DNA of 64,000 nucleotides from Medicago truncatula (GCF_003473485.1 NC_053048.1:46078255-46142254), one strand, 5' to 3'; positions 1-10,564 are shown, counted from the first letter of the stretch. Program-made: numbers and translations. Notes: generated by a model from the sequence alone, not told the origin.

Positions 1-498
1 TGATAATAACAATGTATGAATGAACAATTTGATACTCTAATGTGCGTGTTTAAGTATGCATGACCATATAATTAAATTCTGACATCAATATCAAGTTTTT
101 GGTTCTGATACATCAAGTTCTGAGCACAAGAAAAGCATTATGGTACTAAAAAAAACATTGAAAACTTCTAAAGACTTGGAAGATAATTTGAAGAATGGTC
201 AACATAAAGTTAAAATTCTGATTAAAAGATATCTCGAAGACTCTGATGAGAACAAACTCTAATGGATTCAACCTCTGGAGGAATCAAGCCACCAAGCTCT
301 GATGACGTCAGCGTTCCGAGTGACTCTGATTAGTTTTGTCTTCTTCTTATGGAAGGTCGCTTTCAACTTCTGATAGTACAATTTGTTTTCTTTTGACCAC
401 GTGTAGAAAGAAAAAAAAAATCAAAGGCAAACAAATCATTCAATAAGAAACAAAAGATTTATCAAAGTGTTGTTCACTGACAAGTAAAATCTGATCAA
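1..498 (+). repeat. Truncated copy of a dispersed LTR
   Basis: This stretch aligns, with scattered differences, to about 27640-28095, part of a solo LTR at 27592-28667. Shared landmarks are the block around 'catcaagttctgagcac', the 'ggtactaaaa' run and 'aacaaaagatttatcaaag'. The match stops at 'ctgatcaa' (491-498), where the Ogre-like LTR begins. The rest of this LTR does not reappear beyond the other end of the Ogre element. The left part lies outside the window. Confidence 0.75.
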
Positions 499-2730
499 AA
501 ACTTATGCATGAATGCATGTATGCATGGTTGTTTTGTTTAGTTACAAAGAACAAGGTGGGTTGAGATTCAAAGTAACAGGGCCACGGATGGACACGGCGT
601 CCGGTGAACTAAGGCTTTGGATAGTAGTAACCAAGGTTCTAACACAGTTCCCAAACTGCAACCTCTCTCACATATATCATGGTAGTACAGGACGACACCC
701 GTTCCATGATTATTTGTGAGAAGGTCTAGTTTGAGTGTAGTATCGCGTGACGACTAAAGTTTGAGACAACACTCAATTTAGCCACCGCACTACGTCCTAA
801 AAAGGCTAGGATGGGTTTGGTAACTACGGTTCATAGCTTCGTCGAACAATTGAAAGTGAAGTGCCTAAGCATGACAACACACGCCGACAATATCACCTTC
901 AAAATGCCTCAGCTATGTGAGATTGATCGCATAATCCAATACACGAGGCAACCCCCGGATCGAATTGTCGATTATATCTCTACCTAAACATAAGTTCACT
1001 CAGCCCGGGTATAGGACTTTTGATATTCTCACCCCACACGTCAAATGAAAATAAACAAGTATTCACATATGTAAGCAATAAAACAAAGCGTAAATATAAA
1101 CTAAGGAAAACTAGGCGCGACCCGCTAAAAAGAATCCCCAGTGAAGTCACCATTTCTGTTATCATGGTTTTGGGGTGCCAAGCCATTAATTGGACTTGAA
1201 CCTTTTGACCGTTGATATCTCTCTTTTTTCTTGGGAAGGGTAAAAGGAGAAAAACCCTTAAAAAGTTCTAGATTCGGGGGTCGTTTTCACTACGGGAAGG
1301 TGTTAGGCACCCAGAGCGATTATGGTATTCCATAAGAACCGTTCTCCTAAGTTTATTTCTACGCTTTAGTTTTATTGCTTATTTGTAAAAAAGAAGGTAT
1401 GATTAGTGAAGAATGGGGGTGAGAAGAAGTAGAATTTTGATTTTTATTTCGGCTTGGAGGGGTTAAAGTCCCTTGCCTACGTACCGTTTTACGGGATCAA
1501 AACCGGCGTAGTTCTTGCTCAAAAAATAGTTTTTGTTTTTGTTGGTTGATTTTAAGTTTGAAAAGAGATTTTGAAGAATAGAGATGAGAGGCCTCAAGGG
1601 CATGAGATTTGGAAAAAAGTGAGGTGGAGTTAGCTTTTTCAAAATGAAGTCCAAGTATAGTTAAAATTTATTAGAAATTTTACTTAAGAAAATAAAAGAG
1701 AAATAAGGAGTTTTGACTCCTATCTTATTTTCAAAAAGGTTTTCAAGTGAGGTTATTTGCATGTTTTGGAAAAAGTTGGATTTTTTTCTAAGTGTTTAAA
1801 CCTAAACATTCATCTAAACATGCAATCCTAGCCATACATCTACACATACAATCCTAGGCATACATCTAGGGTGAGTGTGTGCGTGCCGGTGCGTCATAGT
1901 GTCCATAGTCCATATTACAAAAGTTGCCTAAATACATTCTATGGCCCCTTTGCCAAGCTACAAACCAATGATAACAAATTACATCACCAAATGAATTAAA
2001 ACTTGCAAAAATAAATGCTAAGCTAAAGAAAGTGGAGGAGATAGTGAAATGCTATGAGTGAAGTCACATAAGGAACAAAATGTTAGTGAAACAAGGAAAA
2101 ATATAATGGGAATGATAAAAAATGCACCAAATGAATATGCAATAAAAAGGGGTAAAAATATGAGAATTTATCAATCACAATATGTAAAAATGCATCAAGA
2201 ACATATATGGAATTTTAATGAGCAAAAATTAAAGAACAAAGTAAAGGAAATAAATGCAAAAATAAGCAAATAAATTCTAATACTTAGAGGAAAAATTAAA
2301 ATGATGGGGAAACATTTTTAGAAAATTTTTTAGAAGCATAAAACACCAAGAAAGTGTAAAAAAGGTATTTAAAACACAATTAAAAAGCAATTAAAAAAAA
2401 CTCAGCAGGATTTAATCTGGACCGTTGGATGAATCCAGAGGTCCAGATCAAGCTCTCAAGATCGCATCACAGCCACTTGATCAAAGATCAAAGGGTCCAG
2501 AAAAAAGCATAAAAGATAGTGTAAATTGCAGGAAGCACAGTGACCGTTAGATCAAAGATCTAACGGTTCAAACAGAAGATATACCAAATTCCACACAAAA
2601 AGTCATGCACAGGATTCAAAATCAAACACACAGCAGCCATCAGATCTTGGAACAATCCAGATCTGATGGTTCACAGAGCGAGGGAACACAACAAGAGCAC
2701 GCACGCGCGCGCGTGGGATCGGAGGGAGTA

Positions 2731-2740
2731 TAAAAAGGAT
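2731..2740 (+). promoter_or_regulatory. Antisense-strand TATA-like box in the LTR
   Basis: TATAAAAAGG on the plus strand, followed about 30-90 bp later by a CT-rich leader and a GC-rich short frame starting at the ATG at 2841. It is repeated at 14102-14111. From the right LTR it would point towards the broken NPF gene, antisense to it. Function is speculative. Confidence 0.3.
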
Positions 2741-3570
2741 TTTCTACACAAAAAACTCACAAAACATTTTCCTCTTCTCTCTCTAAGTTAAACTTAGAGA
2801 GAGAAGCTCTCCCTTCTCTCTAAAAGTCCCGCCGGCGGACATGAGTGGTGGTGGTGGTTCCGGCGCGGCGGCCGGCCGGTTTCCGGCGGCGGCGCCACCG
2901 CGCCGGAAAAATCAAACTTAATTTTTTTTCAAAATTTTTACATCAAAAGTTCCGTCACCACCTCCTCTACTCAAATCCGGTGCTAGTTTTAAAAAGGGGT
3001 GAGAGATTCGTCGTAGATCTACACTTGAACTTTCGGAATTTTTTCACTCTTTTTGTAAAAAAGCTTACGGATCTAGATATCCTTTTCGCTCTAGAGTCCG
3101 AATCCGGCCTCAAAATTTCAAAAATCCGAACGTACAAGCTTAGATCTACAAATCTTGATTCGTAACAAACTTTTCACATGTGTATATGCGCGAAAACGAG
3201 GGAAAAAAGTGTTACCGTCGTCGTGAAACGGAGGAAAAATCCGAGCCTCCTCTTCTCTCCGCCGCGCGCGCGCGTTATGCTCCGGTGGTGCCGCTTTTGC
3301 TCGAAAATCCGGTACGGATTTGGTGTTGGTGTGATGATTCGCGGTGGTTTTGAATGATTCCGGTTCGGATTTGTTGATTTTGTGATGATTTGAGTTGGTT
3401 TTGAGTGAATCCGGTTCGGATTTGTTGATTTTGTGAAGATTTGTTCTTGGTGTTCTTGGAGAATTTTTGGTGATTTTCTGTTTTGGATCTAACTGATTTT
3501 GGAGAGAGAAAGAAATTTCTGTTTTTGTGATGTGACTGATTCTTTTTTTTTTTATTTGGATCTGACACAT

Positions 3571-3580
3571 CTATTTATAG
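3571..3580 (-). promoter_or_regulatory. LTR TATA box (sense strand)
   Basis: CTATAAATAG on the minus strand, in the right orientation to transcribe the element. The identical site in the 5' LTR, at 14942-14951, is the one that would drive full-length RNA. A start about 25-35 nt downstream would fall in the A-rich stretch near 3540 (14911). Inferred from sequence only. Confidence 0.55.
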
Positions 3581-4569
3581 CCTGCCATGTGTATTTGTGG
3601 GCCAATGAGAAAATGCCATCTGGACTGGGACTGAAGTGTGCGAAAATTCTGGACAAAAATGCCCCTGGGACCTTTTCTGCAAAAAAAATAATAAAAAAAA
3701 GACTGGACAGCAATTAAAAAATGGACAAAAAATAAAAATTAAAAAGTTTTGGACTAAATTGTGATTTAAAAATAAAATTGAACTAAAAAAAGTAATTTTG
3801 ACAAACGTAAAGTGAAACTAAAATTAAAATCAACAAAAGGACTAAAACGAACCAATTACAAAAATGAGGTATTTTAAAATACCTCTCTGCCGAAATTTTG
3901 ACAGGAAAAGACCAAAATGCCCCTAGGGACTAAACTGACTCAGACTGACTCAGATGCAATTTTTTTGAAATGATTTTTAAACAAAGACTCAACAATAATT
4001 CGTACAGACAAGTTGAAAAGACTCAGAGGCAAACACAGGGACTAAAATGGGTTCCACTGCAGGAAATGACCAAAATACCCTTTTGTATGATTTTTTGAAA
4101 TAAAATGCAAGAAAAGTAATGCGACGTTTCAGAGAGTTCTTAAATGACTTGTAATGCAAGAAAAGACAGAGGCAGTAAAATTCGTTTTAAAAAGAGAGTA
4201 AAGATTCAGAGAAAAATAACAGCGAACCGACAAGTATCAGTGTTTAGAAAAGAAATTTGAACGAGTATTTTTAGGTCCAAAATCAGGGTATAACAGCTGC
4301 CCCTATTTAAGTTTCTTTGTCCGGAGGGTCAAGAGACGGAGTCTTTGGCTTGACGGGACGAAGATACTTAAATATTAACATTTGCACTGTGTTTGGACGT
4401 AAAAATACGTTTGTACATTTTCAAATATCATGAATGTCATGCATCATTTGGATTATGAATGCGAGACAAACTAAAGCTAGAATTAACAAAAGATGTCGTA
4501 TCCATTGCGGGATTGGTAGACATTGACAAGTTAACAGATAACAGGGTAGATAGGAGGCTAGGAACAAAT

Positions 4570-6400
4570 TGACGGGCACAAGCTGCTCTTGGATTGAGCT
4601 GGGCACTTGACCGGAAATAAAAGCAGACAAACAGGTGCGAGTTGTTCTTGGATTCGAACTGGTTACTCGACCGGAGACATAGAAAAGGTAGACAGGTACG
4701 AGTTGTTCTTGGATTCGAACTGGTTACTCGACTGAAAGCAAGGCAAATAGACAGGTGCGAGCTTGTTCTTGGATGCGAACTGGTTACTCCACCGGAGACA
4801 AATACAAAATAGACAGACGCAAGCTGCTCTTGGATCGAGCTAGCCACTTGAGCGAACAGAAACGGATAGACGGGTACAAGCTGTTCTTGGACTTGAACTA
4901 GCCACTTGACCGGGAATGAAACAAACAGACAACTGCGAGTTGTTCTTATGGATTCGAACTGGTCACTTCACAGGGGATAGAGGTTACTGGACAAACATGA
5001 GTTGTTCTTATGGATTCGAACTGGTAACTCACTTGGGGATATTGGAAAGTGCGAGTTGTTCTTATGGATTCGAACTGGTGACTCGACTGGGAAAAAGAGA
5101 AAATTGGCAAGTACGAGTTGTTCTTATGGATTCGAACTGGTAACTCGACTGAAAACATGTAAAATTGGCAGGTACGAGTTGTTCTTATGGATTCGAACTA
5201 GTGACTCGACCCAAAATCATAGACACATAGACAGGTACGAGCTGTTCTTGGATTCGAACTGGTAACTCGACCAGGGTCATGGAAAAGTAGATAGGTACGA
5301 GTTGTTCTTGGATTCGAACTGGTCACTCGACCGAAAGCAAAGGCAAATAAACAGGTGTGAGCTTGTTCTTGGATGCGAACTGGTTACTCCACCGGACAGA
5401 AACAGATAGACAGGTACAAGCTGCTCTTGGATTGAGCTAGCCACTTGACCAAACGGAAACATATTGACAGGTACAAGCTGCTCTTGGATTGAGCTGGGCA
5501 CTCGACCGATAACATAAGCAAATTGACAGGTACAAGCTGTTCTTGGACTTGAACTAGCCACTTGACCGGGGATGAAACAAACAGACAACTGCGAGTTGTT
5601 CTTATGGATTCGAACTGGTCACTTCACAGGGGATAGAGGTTACTGGACAAACATGAGTTGTTCTTATGGATTCGAACTGGTAACTCACTTGGGGATATTG
5701 GAAAGTGCGAGTTGTTCTTATGGATTCGAACTGGTGACCCGACTGGGAAAAAGAGAAAATTGGCAAGTACGAGTTGTTCTTACGGATTCGAACTGGTGAC
5801 TCGATTGGAAAAAGAGAAAATTGAAAAGTACGAGTTGTTCTTATGGATTCGAACTGGTGACTCGACTGAAAACATGTAAAATTGGCAGGTACGAGCTTGT
5901 TCTTGGATGCGAACTGGTTACTCCACCGGAGACAAATACAAAATAGACAGGCGCAAGCTGCTTTTGGATCGAGCTAGCCACTTGAGCGAACAGAAACAGA
6001 TAGACGGGTACAAGCTGTTCTTGGACTTGAACTAGCCACTTGACCCAAAATCATAGACACATAGACAGGTACGAGCTGTTCTTTGGATTCGAACTGGTAA
6101 CTCGACCGGGGTCATGGAAAAGTAGATAGGTACGAGTTGTTCTTGGATTCGAACTGGTCACTCGACCGAAAGCAAAGGCAAATAAACAGGTGTGAGCTTG
6201 TTCTTGGATGCGAACTGGTTACTCCACCGGACAGAAACAGATAGACAGGTACAAGCTGCTCTTGGATTGAGCTAGCCACTTGACCAAACGGAAACATACT
6301 GACAGGTACAAGCTGCTCTTGGATTGAGCTGGGCACTCGACCGAAAACATAAGCAAATTGATAGGTACAAGCTGTTCTTGGACTTGAACTAGCCACTTGA
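4570..6400 (-). repeat. Tandem hairpin array A, 31 units of about 60 bp
   Basis: Thirty-one units, each with an inner box GTTC or GCTC about 8-10 nt before its complement GAAC or GAGC. Box positions run 4585, 4644, 4705, 4765, 4826, 4883 and so on to 6374, with spacing of 54-63 bp. An outer 4-5 bp stem (CGAGT/ACTCG or CAAG/CTTG types) surrounds the inner one. Longer duplications are layered on top: 4883-5130 recurs at 5539-5790 (656 bp on), and 5244-5423 at 6078-6258. It lies in the 3' untranslated part of the Ogre-like element. Ogre 3' regions in legumes are known to be hypervariable and rich in tandem repeats that can seed satellites. Confidence 0.9.
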
Positions 6401-6889
6401 CCAAACAGAAACATATTCACTGGGGGTTAGTTTGCTTGACAAAATATAGATTGAGATTGACTTGACGTCGATTTGATTTGAAAGGTAGAAATTGAGACTG
6501 ATGTTGACATTGGAAATGCGATATGCATGGATGATATAACAGTTTCATTAAATGCATGGGCACGTAATATGCATGATTATGCATGTATGAATGCTTGTAA
6601 TGCATGACTGTTGGCATTTTGTAGGCACGACTTCACGGGGAAGACAAGACATCAGAGTATTGGGCACGTAGTGGCTCGTGCTATATTACACATTCTTGGA
6701 AATCCTCTTTGGAGATGACGTCGTTGGGAGACGTTTCGGGACCTAGGCTGAGGGCCGGTAGCTATGCAACTTGCTGAGGATAGAATCTTGGGAGACTCTA
6801 CTGGAAATAATGCCGGATGTACCGTGGATGTCGCATCTGTGGTCAATGCTTTTTGCATGTTATTTTCTCAACTTTCATCATTCATTTTT

Positions 6890-7050
6890 TGCATCCCATT
6901 TTTGCCTGGATCGCCCTTTCGGGTTTTCGATCCACCGGGGGAATAAATTCTTTTCAATGCCCCATTTTTGCCTGAATTGCCCTTTCGGGTTATCAATCCA
7001 GCGGGGTGCTCATTTTTGCCTAAGCCGCCCTTTCGGGTTTTCAACTTAGC
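6890..7050 (-). repeat. Hairpin array B, first block (3 units)
   Basis: Three units of about 50-60 bp share the core 'gccctttcgggtt' preceded by 'tttttgcct'. Each has a 7-bp outer stem (6907-6913 with 6928-6934; 6973-6979 with 6994-7000; 7021-7027 with 7041-7047, the last with slight register play) around a CCC/GGG inner stem and a TTTC loop. The stems differ in sequence but stay paired. Confidence 0.8.
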
Positions 7051-7584
7051 GAGCTCATTTATTTTCATGCATTTTATTCTGTTTTTTCATTCTTGCCATT
7101 GACCACAGACTATCCTGGAGGAGAACCTGCTTGTAACATATATTGAAATAGACATTAACATACTCTCGCTCATGCATGTTTCATTTGAATGTACCCTGTT
7201 GCTCAGGTTTGCTTTTCAAAATAAACAAAAAGTTTTCAATTTTCAAAAATGTTTGTTTCAAGCATTGTCATTATCAAAATAGAAGGAAAATATTTTGTAT
7301 ATAGCTTTGAAAGTAGAAGAAAATAGAGTTTTCAAACAAAAGCAAAGGCTCAACTTGATGTATAAGAGTGGTGGTCAGCCAAAGGCATGACTCCACGGAT
7401 TCACAAAGCTTGGAAAATGGTAATTTTATCGGTTGGTGGTACATTGAACACAGCAATCATTACACTTCCTGGAAACTTTGAATTCGCAAGCGTAGGAGCT
7501 TTAGATGAAGATAGTCATTAACAGCAGCAGATGCCCCAAGGGGGACGGTGGTTGGTCAGATATAGTTACTTGCCTTTTGTTTCA

Positions 7585-7795
7585 ATCTCATTTTTGCATG
7601 AACCGCCCTTCCGGGTTTTCGGCTCATCGAGACGCTCATTCTTGCCTGAGTTGTGTACAATCTCAGCGAGCTTTTCATATTTGTTTTTTTTTGTCCCTTA
7701 TTTTTGCCTGGACCGCCCTTTCGGGTTTTCGATCCACCGGGAAGCGCATTTTTGCCTAGTCCGCCCTTTCGGGTTTTCGACCTACCACGCTGTTC
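7585..7795 (-). repeat. Hairpin array B, second block (4 units)
   Basis: Four more units of the family at 6890-7050. The stems are 7599-7605 with 7620-7626, a shortened unit at 7647-7665 lacking the CCCTTTCGGG core, 7709-7715 with 7730-7736, and 7757-7763 with 7778-7784. The array ends just before the integrase stop codon (7807), so it starts the element's 3' untranslated region. Between the two blocks (7051-7584) I see no repeat or gene. Confidence 0.8.
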
Positions 7796-7806
7796 TTTTC
7801 ATATTT

Positions 7807-9834
7807 CTAGGCAAAGTATTTCTTGACTATATCGGCATTCACTGGATTTGGAAGTTCTACACCATCCATGTGTGTAAGGATTAAAGCACCACCGGAGAAG
7901 GCCTTCTTGACAACATAAGGACCTTCATAGTTAGGCGTCCACTTGCCCCTTGGGTCGGGTTGCTGGCTTATCCTCCTTTTCAATACAAGTTCCCCTACCT
8001 TGAATTCTCGAGGATGGACTTTCTTGTCAAAGGCAGTCTTCATTCTTGCTTGATATGACTGTCCACGAGCCATGGCATCCATACGTTTTTCCTCAATCAA
8101 ATTCAACTGATCATACCGGCTTTGGCACCATTCAGCCTCGGATAACTTTGCTTCCATGATCACACGGAGAGATGGGATCTCCACTTCCAAAGGAAGAACT
8201 GCTTCCATACCATATACAAGAGAGAAAGGGGTTGCCCCGGTTGAACTGCGCACTGTAGTGCGGTAGCCATGCAGAGCATAGGGTAACCTCTCATGCCAGT
8301 CCTTGTAAGTGGTTACCATCTTCTGGACAATTCTTTTGATATTCTTGTTGGCGGCCTCAACTGCACCATTCATCTGAGGTCTATAGGGAGAAGAGTTATG
8401 ATGCTCAATTTTGAATTCTTCACAAAGAGCTTGCACCACATTGTTGTTCAGGTTGGTACCATTGTCGGTAATAATCTTGCTGGGAACACCATATCGACAG
8501 ATGATGTTGTTCTTGATGAACTTAGCTACCACTTGCTTGGTCACATTGGTATAAGATGCTGCTTCAACCCATTTGGTGAAGTAGTCAATTGCCACTAAGA
8601 TGAAACGATGACCATTCGAAGCCTTCGGTTCAATCCTTCCAATCATGTCGATGCCCCACATTGAGAACGGCCATGGGGATGAAATAACATTGAGAGCGTG
8701 CGGAGGCACATGAATCTTATCAGCATAGATTTGACATTTGTGGCACTTTCTGGCGTGTTGGTAGCAATCATGCTCCATGGCCATCCAGTAGTAACCTGCT
8801 CGTAACAACTTCCTTGACATAGTATGCCCCGTAGCATGGGTCCCGAAGGTACCGTCATGTACATCATGCATTAACTGCTCTGCTTCATGTTCATCAACAC
8901 ATCTTAACAATACCATGTCATAGTTTCTCTTGTACAGAATATCTCCATCTAACAGGAATCTACTGGCCAATCTTCTCAGGGTCTTCTTATCTTGTTTGGA
9001 AGCACCCGGCGGATACTCACGGCTCAGCAAGAACTGTTTGATGTCGTAGTACCAGGGTTTATAGTCAACCACATTTTCACCAGCCTGATCGATCACATCC
9101 CCAATAGCAAACACATGTGAAGGTCTTTCAAGGCATTGCACTTTGATTATTGGCACATCATTCCAATGGTTTACTCGAAACATGGAGGATAGAGTAGCAA
9201 GAGCATCAGCCATTTGGTTCTCATCACGAGGAATATGGTGCAGCTCAACCTTTGTAAAATATGTCAGCAGACGTCTCGCATAATCATGATAAGGAATCAA
9301 CTTAGCATGGTGGGTCTCCCATTCACCCTTTATCTGATTGATGACGAGCGCAGAATCTCCATAGATGTCGAGGTGTTTGATTCTCATGTCAATTGCTTCC
9401 TCGATCCCAAAGATACATGCTTCGTACTTAGCCATATTGTTGGTACATTCGAACAAAATTCGGGCGGTAAAAGGAATGTGATGCCCCTGCGGGGATACAA
9501 TGACTGCCCCAATTCCTTTACCATAAGCATTGACAGCACCATCAAAGATTAAACCCCACTTGCTATTGGGATCTGGACCTTCATCAATCAACGGTTCTTC
9601 GCAGTCTTTGGATTTCAAATACATGATCTCTTCATCGGGGAAGTCGAATTCAATTGGTTGATAATCATCAAGAGGTTGGTAAGCAAGGTGATCGGCAAGA
9701 ATGCTACCTTTGATTGCCTTTTGAGTTTTGAACACAATATCATATTCAGACAAAAGCATCTGCCAGCGTGCAATCTTCCCAGTAACAACAGCTTTCTCAA
9801 AGATATACTTTATCGGATCCATTCTGGATATCAA
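7807..9834 (-). CDS. Retroelement pol: second RNase H and integrase
   Basis: An open frame of 675 residues. It opens with the end of the gypsy-type RNase H, then a second RNase H (about residues 92-215) with acidic residues D98, E138, D160 and D210. Then comes integrase: a zinc-binding region with H326, H333, C364 and C367, and a DDE core with D396, D457 and E493, giving D,D35E spacing. Integrase inserts the cDNA; RNase H removes RNA from the RNA:cDNA hybrid. The first methionine is not a natural start: the same frame continues upstream through one TGA (9835-9837). The frame ends at 7807, just before hairpin array B. The visible catalytic residues are intact, so integrase could still be functional if expressed. 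Confidence 0.85.
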   Translation of the reverse strand: MISRMDPIKYIFEKAVVTGKIARWQMLLSEYDIVFKTQKAIKGSILADHLAYQPLDDYQPIEFDFPDEEIMYLKSKDCEEPLIDEGPDPNSKWGLIFDGAVNAYGKGIGAVIVSPQGHHIPFTARILFECTNNMAKYEACIFGIEEAIDMRIKHLDIYGDSALVINQIKGEWETHHAKLIPYHDYARRLLTYFTKVELHHIPRDENQMADALATLSSMFRVNHWNDVPIIKVQCLERPSHVFAIGDVIDQAGENVVDYKPWYYDIKQFLLSREYPPGASKQDKKTLRRLASRFLLDGDILYKRNYDMVLLRCVDEHEAEQLMHDVHDGTFGTHATGHTMSRKLLRAGYYWMAMEHDCYQHARKCHKCQIYADKIHVPPHALNVISSPWPFSMWGIDMIGRIEPKASNGHRFILVAIDYFTKWVEAASYTNVTKQVVAKFIKNNIICRYGVPSKIITDNGTNLNNNVVQALCEEFKIEHHNSSPYRPQMNGAVEAANKNIKRIVQKMVTTYKDWHERLPYALHGYRTTVRSSTGATPFSLVYGMEAVLPLEVEIPSLRVIMEAKLSEAEWCQSRYDQLNLIEEKRMDAMARGQSYQARMKTAFDKKVHPREFKVGELVLKRRISQQPDPRGKWTPNYEGPYVVKKAFSGGALILTHMDGVELPNPVNADIVKKYFA

Positions 9835-10260
9835 TCAAGTTGTATGATTCACCAAATAATGACGCAGGCGTTTGGCAGCCCAAGCTAGAGCACAACAAGT
9901 CTTCTCAAGCATTGTATACCGAGTTTCACAGTCGGTGAACTTCTTGCTCAGATAGTAGATAGCATGTTCTTTCTTTCCAGTCTCATCTCGTTGACCGAGC
10001 ACGCATCCCACAGATTCATCAAACACTGACAAATACAAAATCAAAGGCCTTCCTTCCACGGGAGGGACAAGGATAGGTGGTTCCAGCAAGTAATTCTTGA
10101 TGCTATCAAAAGCTTCCTGGCATTCATCGTTCCATACAATAGGTTGATTCTTGCTCAAGCAGTCGAGTGATCTCATATGGTATATCATCATCCTCTTCAT
10201 CTTCGGCTTCATACACAGGGAATTCAAAATTTGGAGGAACCGTAGGATTACTGTGTTCAA
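9835..10260 (-). pseudogene. Retroelement RT C-terminus and gypsy RNase H, broken
   Basis: From about 10155 down to 9835 this encodes the end of reverse transcriptase and the start of the gypsy-type RNase H (motifs QEAFDSIK and YYLSKKF, near RHYLVNHTT). It ends at an in-frame TGA (9835-9837), after which the frame runs on into the integrase ORF; a Trp codon is usual here in related elements. Upstream of about 10155 a different frame encodes the acidic linker (EFPVYEAED) that in Ogre precedes RT. The RT palm with its YxDD motif is therefore deleted, and the junction is out of frame. Confidence 0.75.
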
Positions 10261-10280
10261 CGGGTTTATTATGGTTCAAA

Positions 10281-10560
10281 CTGCATAGAATGGTTGAATG
10301 ATTTTAGAAAATGGTTTTTTTTTCTTTCTTTTATGCAGTTCTTTGAAATTGATAAGAAAAATAAAGATGTTTTGGTTTTTTCTGGTATTACCATTATTTC
10401 CAAGAAAAAAAAGAAAAAAAAATCACTAAAAAATAAAAGTCGTGAAAGAAACGACAATTTTTGTTAATAACGGCGATGCCGAAACAAACACGCCCTTCCA
10501 GAAATATCACTTTCGCTTCGGGCAGAGCGAGAGGATGGTTATTTTGAAAAACAAAACACT
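10281..10560 (-). other. Probable Ogre intron remnant
   Basis: AT-rich and non-coding in all frames, ending (minus strand) in a T-rich tract and a good acceptor ATTCTATGCAG at 10281-10291. Ogre elements are known to carry an intron between the gag-protease part and the RT part. The position between the post-gag remnant (10565-10936) and the linker before RT fits. The donor site was not placed. Confidence 0.4.
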
Positions 10561-10564
10561 TAAG

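Larger units (their letters stand above)
506..4295 (-). repeat. 3' LTR of the Ogre-like element
   Basis: 3790 bp, repeated at 11877-15666 with a constant offset of 11371. The only difference I noticed is A at 1313 against G at 12684. In sense (minus) orientation there is a TATA box, CTATAAATAG, at 3571-3580. Downstream of it in the transcript come a GC-rich hairpin (2860-2906), a 33-bp near-perfect palindrome (2774-2806) and several shorter inverted repeats (2405-2670). Short open frames inside (for example 2845-3165 and 3118-3570) occur identically in both LTRs and resemble no known protein; I treat them as chance. Confidence 0.92.

Noticed and set aside
491-505. A target duplication for the Ogre-like element
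   Set aside because: No five-base match with the right flank. The only similarity (AAAAACTTA) is to the inner side of the 5' LTR, not to the other genomic flank.
3118-3570. 150-residue minus-strand frame in the LTR
   Set aside because: Low-complexity Lys/Asn/Ser-rich text within the leader of both LTRs, with an overlapping alternative frame; no family resemblance.
4570-6400. Regular about 60-bp repeats that look CRISPR-like
   Set aside because: The whole period is repeated with variants, there are no unique spacers, and the array lies in a plant retrotransposon.
4640-6400. Possible tRNA genes, because of many TTCGAA motifs
   Set aside because: No A box at the right distance, no cloverleaf and no anticodon arm; only the T-arm-like piece recurs.
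4437-6420. Open frames of 60-136 residues on both strands in array A
   Set aside because: They are products of the tandem repeat (repeating peptides such as SYGFELVT and SSIQEQL), appear in several frames, and lack any known domain.
8293-9552. Plus-strand frames opposite the integrase
   Set aside because: Shadows of the minus-strand pol gene, whose catalytic motifs are clear.
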